A DNA stretch of 10,667 nt from positions 1-10,667 of the forward strand of contig JAVHXR010000055.1 in assembly GCA_031119515.1 (NCBI GenBank), written 5' to 3'. The DNA is from Propionicimonas sp. (GTDB taxonomy: Bacteria > Actinomycetota > Actinomycetes > Propionibacteriales > Propionibacteriaceae). Below the pieces are notes generated by a model that was not told the origin of the DNA, did no database searches, and saw only the letters and a list, made by a program, of their open reading frames with translations. A program made the position numbers and the translations under genes. This document shows positions 6,190-10,667 of the stretch, one piece after another. The stretch's first letter is position 1. Each line of letters begins with the position of its first letter.

Positions 6190-6654
6190 TCAGTCCATGT
6201 CGGGCAGGGCGGGGAACGTCAGGACTTCGCGTCGAATGCGCCTGCCTCGGATCCGCGACCAGAGCCTGGCGATCGGGAAGGACGTGGTGAAGCGTTCGAG
6301 AGGATCACCTGAGGTGTGGTGGCTGATCGCTGAGCGGACGACGTGTGGTCCGGCCCATTCGAGGAGCACTTGGGTCGGTCCGCGCACGGCCGCAACGGCT
6401 CGGCTGATCGTGTCTGCAAGGACTTCGTGCTTCTCCTGCAGGTCGTAGGCGAACTCGGACACCTGGTGTCCCGCGAACGAGTAGGAAACGACCTCCGTCG
6501 ACGCCGACACGGTCACCCGCGCGCAGCGGCTCGGATCGGCGATTGGTTGAAGCTCGATCGCAAGCGCGTCGGCTGTCTGGACGAACTCCCAGTCAAGGCC
6601 GCGATGACCCGCCAACAGATCCGAAGCCAGAGCTGTCCACACCTCCTTATCCAC
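6190..6654 (-). CDS. Hypothetical protein, 154 residues
   Basis: The product begins (M)DKEVWTALASDLLAGHRGLDWEF and looks soluble, with an alternating helix and strand pattern: VSYSFAGHQVSEFAYDL is a likely strand-turn-helix and TQVLLEWAGPHVV a likely strand. A basic stretch near the end (RLWSRIRGRRIRREV, about residues 129-143) could bind nucleic acid or a phosphate-bearing partner. No known family or catalytic signature is recognised. The GTG at 6652-6654 is chosen because a TAGCAT hexamer ends 7 nt before it; the next in-frame GTG (codon 5) follows an AAGGAG at a spacing too short for initiation. It converges with the small membrane protein on its left and follows the nuclease-like gene on the same strand with a 188-bp gap, so it has its own promoter. 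Confidence 0.75.
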   Translation of the reverse strand: MDKEVWTALASDLLAGHRGLDWEFVQTADALAIELQPIADPSRCARVTVSASTEVVSYSFAGHQVSEFAYDLQEKHEVLADTISRAVAAVRGPTQVLLEWAGPHVVRSAISHHTSGDPLERFTTSFPIARLWSRIRGRRIRREVLTFPALPDMD

Positions 6655-6661
6655 GACCCCG

Positions 6662-6667
6662 ATGCTA
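6662..6667 (-). promoter_or_regulatory. TAGCAT -10 box of a leaderless-type promoter
   Basis: TAGCAT on the minus strand is followed by 7 nt and the GTG at 6654. The rest of the 188-bp gap (6655-6842) shows no convincing gene, repeat or hairpin. Confidence 0.5.
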
Positions 6668-6842
6668 GATCTCCACGTCCCTGCTCTGGGCGGCAGGCGC
6701 GCGGGCCGCGGCAGATGAGGTCGATCACTGATAGCTTCCCCGGCGCGCTCTGCGGTCGCCCCGTCGGGCTGCTGGAAGCGCGCGGCATGGCCGATGCCTA
6801 CGGGTGTTGCTTACGCCTGGATGCAGCCCGGTCCCGGTCGGT

Positions 6843-7568
6843 CTAGCGGTACTGCCGTTTCTGGGCGGCGATCAATGCGGCCACGACGGGTGCTTCCAGG
6901 CTAACGATCTCGATCTCGACCCCCAGCTCTCGAATCGCTTGAGCCTGCCACGACACACCGCTGAGGTGCCCTACCGCCGCCGGGTCGCTGACACAGAGGA
7001 TCAGCCGCGCCGGCTTCGGGTCGAGAGCGCTTGCGATCCAGTTCAGCTTGGTGGCATCGACCACGAGCTTGTTCTTCTGGGCAACCTTCGCGGGCCCTTG
7101 ATGCGCCCAGCACTCGACGAGGACGGTGAGGTTGTTGTCCGCACCGTCGATCTCGACTCGAGCGCCCGAGGGGTGGAATAGCCGTCGCGGCGACAGAGCA
7201 AGCCCCAGCCGCTTGCCCAGCGCCACCAACATGCGTCCTTCCGCCATTGTCTGCTCACTGGAGTCCCCGTGCGCCGAGTCGCTAGGGACGAACAGCAGAG
7301 GCTCCACGGCCAGGCCGTCTGGTCGTGTGGGGGGGCGCTTCGGCTCGGCAGGCCGCCGGTCTGCGACCGGCAGGGCATCGGTCAACTGGTTGACGATCTT
7401 GCCGTCAACTCCCCGAAACCGCCGGAGCAAACCCTCGGTCTCCATCGCGCGGCACAGCATGTTCACGGTCTGCCTGGGGCTGATGCTCGCTCGATGGGCG
7501 AGCTCGTCATCGTCCAGCGGCTCCAGAGACGAGGCCAACGCATCCAGAATGCGGTCCCGGTTGCTCAC
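6843..7568 (-). CDS. Winged-helix-like protein with divergent nuclease-like C-terminal domain
   Basis: The 241-residue protein starts at GTG 7566-7568, set by GGAGG (7574-7578, opposite strand) 5 nt upstream. Residues 1-60 read as a winged helix: a helix (NRDRILDALASSL), a DDELAHRASISPRQTVNMLCRAMETEGLLRRF helix-turn-helix region, then a short wing (GVDGKIVN). A proline-rich linker covers about 65-95. The C-terminal part has E110, then GARVEIDG with D141, then VLVECWAHQG with E152, and a lysine series K161, K165, K167. This order recalls PD-(D/E)XK folds in which the lysine has moved, but the canonical ExK is absent (ECW instead), so catalysis is uncertain. An open frame continues far upstream, but it is antisense to the neighbouring nuclease gene and not coding. 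It is divergent from that gene. Confidence 0.75.
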   Translation of the reverse strand: MSNRDRILDALASSLEPLDDDELAHRASISPRQTVNMLCRAMETEGLLRRFRGVDGKIVNQLTDALPVADRRPAEPKRPPTRPDGLAVEPLLFVPSDSAHGDSSEQTMAEGRMLVALGKRLGLALSPRRLFHPSGARVEIDGADNNLTVLVECWAHQGPAKVAQKNKLVVDATKLNWIASALDPKPARLILCVSDPAAVGHLSGVSWQAQAIRELGVEIEIVSLEAPVVAALIAAQKRQYR

Positions 7569-7595
7569 AAGTTCCTCCAAGTGGCCCTGGATCAG

Positions 7596-7601
7596 ATCGT
7601 A
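7596..7601 (-). promoter_or_regulatory. TACGAT -10 box for the winged-helix gene
   Basis: TACGAT on the minus strand lies 27 nt before the GTG start, leaving room for a short leader that carries the GGAGG ribosome binding site. No good -35 is seen at 17 bp. Confidence 0.35.
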
Positions 7602-7717
7602 GGTGATGTCCGGCCGCGGGACACGGCCACGCGGCGTCAGATCGATGCACAGAAGCGCCGTTCGGATGGACGGTCGGGACTGCGACCGGATGTGGCCCCG
7701 GTGCGAGCGTCCGCAGC

Positions 7718-7738
7718 TAGAGTCGGTGCTGAGGGAGG
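7718..7738 (+). promoter_or_regulatory. TAGAGT -10 box and GGGAGG ribosome binding site
   Basis: TAGAGT at 7718-7723 fits the -10 pattern seen elsewhere in the window. GGGAGG at 7733-7738 lies 4 nt before the ATG at 7743 and fixes that start. The in-frame open stretch upstream is antisense to the winged-helix gene and is not coding. Confidence 0.5.
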
Positions 7739-7742
7739 TCCG

Positions 7743-8870
7743 ATGCCGCGTCGTGTGTTGGTAACGCGTTCGGAGCAGTCGTTCGACTTGATTGAAGCGC
7801 CGGCGCCGAGCGAACACCACCTCCAGGAGGTTGTGAAGGCAAGTCCGCAGCTCATTCCGTCCGATGATCTCGGGCTTGACGGGGATCTGCTCGTCGTGGG
7901 CAGGGAGACCAGTCTCGCCTCCGGCTACATCGATCTGCTCTGTCTGGCGCGGTCCGGCGACCTCGTGCTTGTGGAGTTCAAGACCGGCCCCCAGAACCCC
8001 GACTTCCGACATGCGCTCGCGCAGGCGATCGACTACGGCTCCGATCTGTGGCGCCTTAGCATCGAGGACTTCGACCGCGGGGTCGTCCAGCGGTATCTTG
8101 CAGGCGGCCGCGTCGACGCGGCCTTCCGTGGCGCAGGGTCTCTGTCCGAAGCGATCGCGCGAACCGGGTGGGAGCTGAGCAGCGAGGATCGAACGGCACT
8201 GTTCGAGCGGCTCACCGAGGTCCTCCAAACCGGTGACTTCATTTTCGTGGTCGCCGCCCAGCGGTTTACCGACTCGATGAAGAACAGCCTCGACTATCTC
8301 AACTCCACCATGCGAAGGGGGCGCTTCTTTCTCGTTGAGGTAATCCAACTGACCGGCGCAGAGCTCATCGCGCACGCTGCCCAGGTTGTCGCAGCGCCCG
8401 CCCGGGGGAACGCGGCCCGGTCGACCGCGGAAGGTGGGCGGAAAGAGGTTGAGGAGGCCGAGTACCTCTCCAGCATCGAGGATCCCGCCTACCGGGAAGC
8501 GGTCCGGAGCATCATCGCCAGGTGCGAAGCCCTCGGGATCGAGGTGAAATGGCGTTCGAGAGGGGCGGCGCTGCGCATCGATACACCCGATCGACGGCAG
8601 CCGCTCGCCATCGGATGGATGCTCCCCGAGGGCAGCCATTGGCAAGCTGCCCGCTACGTCACCCTCGGTGTCGACCCCGTGTCGCTGGCCCAGACCCCGT
8701 CCGTCGCCACCGCTGTTCTCGCCTATGCCGAACAGGTGAAGTCGATCCCGGGCTGGGTTGCGCCGAAGAGTTCACTCATTGCAGCCACCTTCACCCCGAC
8801 GGTCTTGCCGGATGTGCTACCCGCAGTGGACGCCGCCCTCACCGCGCTGGTGGAACGACTCGGCGCCTAA
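7743..8870 (+). CDS. PD-(D/E)XK family nuclease-like protein
   Basis: The 375-residue product carries a clear PD-(D/E)XK core: a helix with E28 (EHHLQEVVKASPQLI), then SGYIDLL with D64, then DLVLVEFKTG with E78 and K80, then ALAQAIDYGSDLW with the QxxxY motif (Q94, Y98) known from RecB- and Hjc-type nucleases. These residues bind Mg2+ and cut DNA or RNA phosphodiester bonds in the superfamily. The N-terminal arrangement resembles NucS/DUF91-like proteins, but I cannot name the exact family. A helical middle part follows (about 120-265, with RFTDSMKNSLDYLNSTMRRG), then a second domain (about 265-375, with PLAIGWMLPEG) of unknown role. The start has a GGGAGG ribosome binding site. It is divergent from the winged-helix gene across 174 bp, and the IS110 element lies just downstream. 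No truncation is visible. Confidence 0.82.
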   Translation: MPRRVLVTRSEQSFDLIEAPAPSEHHLQEVVKASPQLIPSDDLGLDGDLLVVGRETSLASGYIDLLCLARSGDLVLVEFKTGPQNPDFRHALAQAIDYGSDLWRLSIEDFDRGVVQRYLAGGRVDAAFRGAGSLSEAIARTGWELSSEDRTALFERLTEVLQTGDFIFVVAAQRFTDSMKNSLDYLNSTMRRGRFFLVEVIQLTGAELIAHAAQVVAAPARGNAARSTAEGGRKEVEEAEYLSSIEDPAYREAVRSIIARCEALGIEVKWRSRGAALRIDTPDRRQPLAIGWMLPEGSHWQAARYVTLGVDPVSLAQTPSVATAVLAYAEQVKSIPGWVAPKSSLIAATFTPTVLPDVLPAVDAALTALVERLGA

Positions 8871-9015
8871 CGCCACCCCTTGGGCCGATCGAGCTCGCGA
8901 CTCCACATGAACCCACCTCTCGCGGCCTACGTAGAGACTTTCGGCAGGATCGGTGTCCGGCCAGACTCGATCCAGGCGTCCGATGGGTCGCTCTCACACG
9001 CGGCTGCCCACCCCT

Positions 9016-9087
9016 GAGGTGTGGCTCTCAATTGGACTGCGATCCCTTGGACGCTGCCGGTGGAGGTGTGGCTCCAGAGGGGACTGC
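9016..9087 (+). repeat. Two imperfect direct repeats with a variable 6-nt core
   Basis: Copy 1 (9016-9040) and copy 2 (9063-9087) each consist of GAGGTGTGGCTC, six variable bases (TCAATT or CAGAGG), and GGACTGC, with a period of 47 nt. A GCTGCC precedes each copy (9003-9008 and 9053-9058), so the similarity extends upstream with a 3-nt spacing difference. In copy 2, TGGAG (9061-9065) and CTCCA (9072-9076) can pair around a GTGTGG loop; in copy 1 only three pairs remain. Confidence 0.75.
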
Positions 9088-9108
9088 CCAGCTCGTCGTA
9101 GCACTGCC

Positions 9109-9138
9109 CACCTCGCCAACCCCTTCAACAACGAGGTG
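9109..9138 (+). other. 7-bp hairpin just before the transposase start
   Basis: CACCTCG (9109-9115) and CGAGGTG (9132-9138) form a perfect stem with a 16-nt loop. It ends 6 nt before the AGGA ribosome binding site (9145-9148). It could be a closing stem of the guide RNA, a terminator separating that RNA from the transposase message, or a translation control. Confidence 0.4.
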
Positions 9139-9154
9139 AGAGGCAGGACATGTG

Positions 9155-10384
9155 ATGGCTGTGATCGACGATGTGATCATCGGAGTGGATCCACACAAGC
9201 TGTCCGCGACGATCGAGGTGGTGACCCACCGCGGCCGGTTGGTCGGCGCGGGACGGTTCACCACCGACAAGGCCGGCTATGCCGGGATGCGCCACTACGT
9301 CGCGGCGTGGCCGAAGCGGCTGTGGGCGGTTGAAGGCTCCGGTGGTGGGGGCCGGCCGCTGGCGCAGCGGCTGCTCGAGGCCGGGGAGTCGGTGGTGGAT
9401 GTGCCGGCGAAGCTCGCCGCCCGGGCCCGGCTGTTCGACACCGGACACAACCGCAAGACCGACGCCCTCGATGCCCACTCGATCGCGATGGTCGCGGTAC
9501 GCACCCCGCACCTGTGACAGCTGACGTGTGATCCAAGCCTGGAGGCGCTACGGATGCTCGCCGACCGACGCGACGAACTCGCCCACCGCCGGGTGCAAAC
9601 AGTCAACCGGCTCCAGCGGCTGCTGGCCGAACTGGTCCCTGGCAAGGTCAAGCGCGACCTGTCGTCGTTCCAAGCCAAGGCAATCCTGGCCACCGTCCGA
9701 CCCCGCGACATCGCCGGAAAGACCCGTCGCCGAATGGCTGTCGAACAGCTGGCCGACCTGGTCGTGGTCGACAAGAAGCTGAAGAAGATCAAAGCCGAAC
9801 TGAAGGCCGACGTCCTCGCCCACGGCTCCACGCTGATGGAGATCACCGGCATCGGCCCCGCCGGAGCGGCCAGGATCCTGGCCGACGTCGGAGACATCAC
9901 CCGGTTCGCTGACCGGAACCGGTTCGCGTCCTGGACCGGCACCGCCCCGATCGATGCCTCCTCCGGTGAACAGATCCGCCACCGGCTCTCCCGGGCCGGG
10001 AACCGCAGGATGAACCACGTCCTGCACATCGCGGCCATCGTCCAGCTCCGCCACGACACCCCGGGCAGGGCCTACTTCCTGCGCAAGATCGCCGCCGGCA
10101 AGACCCGCATGGAAGCCCTTCGCTGCCTCAAACGCCGGCTGTCCGACGTCGTGTATCGACACCTCGTCGCGGACGCCACAACCACAGCCGGCACCACAGA
10201 ACCGGTCCTGAAGGCGAGCCCGGGAGGGCACTTCGGGGCGACACTTCAATCCAGCGCGGCCGACTCACACCCGCACGTCGACACTTCGGATCAGCCACTT
10301 CCCGGACCCGCACAAGCGACGCTACCCGCGACCAGACCAAGCCGAAAGACCGCGACTCAAAGGACCCCGGCACCGGACCATTGA
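9155..10384 (+). pseudogene. IS110 family transposase, interrupted by an in-frame TGA
   Basis: Two stretches in the same frame make up one transposase. The first 120 codons are the RuvC-like DEDD domain: D12 in IGVDPHK, E60 in WAVEGSG, and D103 and D106 in KTDALDAHS. TGA at 9515-9517 (codon 121) then interrupts the frame. The second part, to TGA 10382-10384, holds the helical linker and the C-terminal transposase domain with TGIGPAGAARILADVGD and SWTGTAPIDASSGEQ, containing the family's catalytic serine (269 or 270), then RLSRAGNRRMNH. Family enzymes act with a bridge RNA to integrate a circular element without inverted repeats. ATG 9155 follows AGGA by 6 nt; GTG 9152 is possible. A CGA-to-TGA change would explain the stop. 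An internal ATG at 9554 could start the C-terminal half, but no ribosome binding site is evident. The proline-rich tail of about 60 residues is common in actinobacterial members. Confidence 0.88.
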
Positions 10385-10433
10385 CACAGAGGGGAGCCAA
10401 ATCCGGACGTTTCGAGTGGAGCGCAAGTTGGGC

Positions 10434-10658
10434 TCAGTCGGGGGACGCGGCGAACCGGGCACCCGGCGGTAGCGAAGGCCGGCGTGGCTCCGGCGGTGAC
10501 TCCGGCTCCCAAGGCCACAGCTCGACCACTCGCGGCAGCGCCTGGACCATGGGCGTGGCGTCGAGTGTCACGGCTGTCTGCTCGATACCGAGTTCGTCGC
10601 ACCGCGCGCGGATCGACAACGGCCCAGGGGGCGGCACCGGGGAGAGGACGTGGGCCAA
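10434..10658 (-). CDS. Doubtful small ORF, 74 residues
   Basis: This minus-strand frame begins with TTG at 10656-10658, right after an in-frame TAG (10659-10661), and ends at TGA 10434-10436. A GAGG lies about 6 nt before the TTG. The central part, SIRARCDELGIEQTAVTLDATPMVQALPRVVELWPWEP, looks protein-like, while both ends are proline-rich and less convincing. No family is recognised. It could be a gene fragment left next to the IS110 insertion, or a chance frame in GC-rich DNA; the plus-strand alternative looks poorer. The right end of the IS110 element should lie somewhere between the transposase C-terminus and this ORF, but no terminal repeat marks it. Confidence 0.3.
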   Translation of the reverse strand: MAHVLSPVPPPGPLSIRARCDELGIEQTAVTLDATPMVQALPRVVELWPWEPESPPEPRRPSLPPGARFAASPD

Positions 10659-10667
10659 CTAGACCTC

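Larger units (their letters stand above)
8871..9154 (+). ncRNA. Candidate IS110 leader / bridge (guide) RNA region
   Basis: This 284-nt stretch before the transposase has no convincing gene. IS110-group elements are known to carry a long left-end leader that encodes a structured bridge (seek) RNA, whose two loops pair with target and donor DNA. Here a repeat occurs twice (9016-9040 and 9063-9087) with identical flanks and different 6-nt cores. The second copy forms a 5-bp hairpin, and a further 7-bp hairpin lies just before the start codon. The element's true left end, the RNA's ends and its promoter cannot be fixed from this window. Confidence 0.45.

Noticed and set aside
6308..6319. A 12-base match to the IS110 leader repeat (CCTGAGGTGTGG) inside the 154-residue gene
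   Set aside because: It lies within an unrelated coding frame and lacks the second flank GGACTGC, so it is taken as coincidence.
7269..7742. Plus-strand open frame extending the nuclease upstream
   Set aside because: It is antisense to the winged-helix gene, low in protein-like pattern, and the ATG at 7743 has GGGAGG at good spacing.
7569..8645. Long minus-strand open frame upstream of and in frame with the winged-helix gene
   Set aside because: It is antisense to the PD-(D/E)XK nuclease gene, whose frame carries catalytic motifs. The true start at 7568 has a strong ribosome binding site.
9295..10059. Minus-strand frame opposite the IS110 transposase
   Set aside because: It is Ser/Arg-rich shadow sequence; the plus strand has the DEDD and serine motifs.
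1..10667. CRISPR arrays, tRNA and rRNA genes
   Set aside because: No regularly spaced repeats beyond the two-copy leader repeat, and no tRNA- or rRNA-like conserved segments were seen on either strand.

Overview
The window is about 10.7 kb of high-GC DNA whose codon use, GTG starts and TAGnnT-type -10 boxes suggest an actinobacterium. The genus cannot be read from the sequence. It looks like an accessory region: short orphan genes on both strands, several small membrane proteins, and mobile or selfish elements (a tyrosine recombinase, a YefM/YoeB-type toxin-antitoxin pair, an IS110-family element), with at least two broken genes.

Left part (1-3277): a conserved hypothetical cut by the left edge (minus strand); a small membrane protein broken by one missing base (801-1198); a bidirectional terminator-like hairpin; then a minus-strand block of tyrosine recombinase, Phd/YefM antitoxin and YoeB/Txe toxin; and a 58-residue divergent orphan with a good ribosome binding site (3004-3180).

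Middle part (3278-6842): a minus-strand membrane protein with an outside domain bearing an Asp-box, a tryptophan-rich cytosolic orphan, a single-pass membrane protein followed by a coding-like in-frame remnant, a very small hydrophobic membrane protein, and a 154-residue orphan on the minus strand. Four of these, and the broken gene at 801, have a TAGnnT hexamer 6-7 nt before the start codon, which is the layout of leaderless mRNAs. Convergent genes are separated by short GC-rich hairpins.

Right part (6843-10667): two divergent genes share a 174-bp promoter region. One encodes a winged-helix-like N-terminus plus a divergent nuclease-like domain (minus). The other encodes a protein with a clear PD-(D/E)XK core, D64-E78-K80 plus QxxxY (plus). 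They could be a small nucleic-acid-handling or defence module, but this is inference. An IS110-family element follows. Its DEDD/Serine transposase is interrupted by one in-frame TGA. Its roughly 280-bp leader, where IS110 elements encode their guide (bridge) RNA, holds two diverged copies of a repeat whose flanks are conserved around a different 6-nt core in each copy. This is what a two-loop guide RNA could look like and is the most interesting signal here. A doubtful small minus-strand ORF closes the window.
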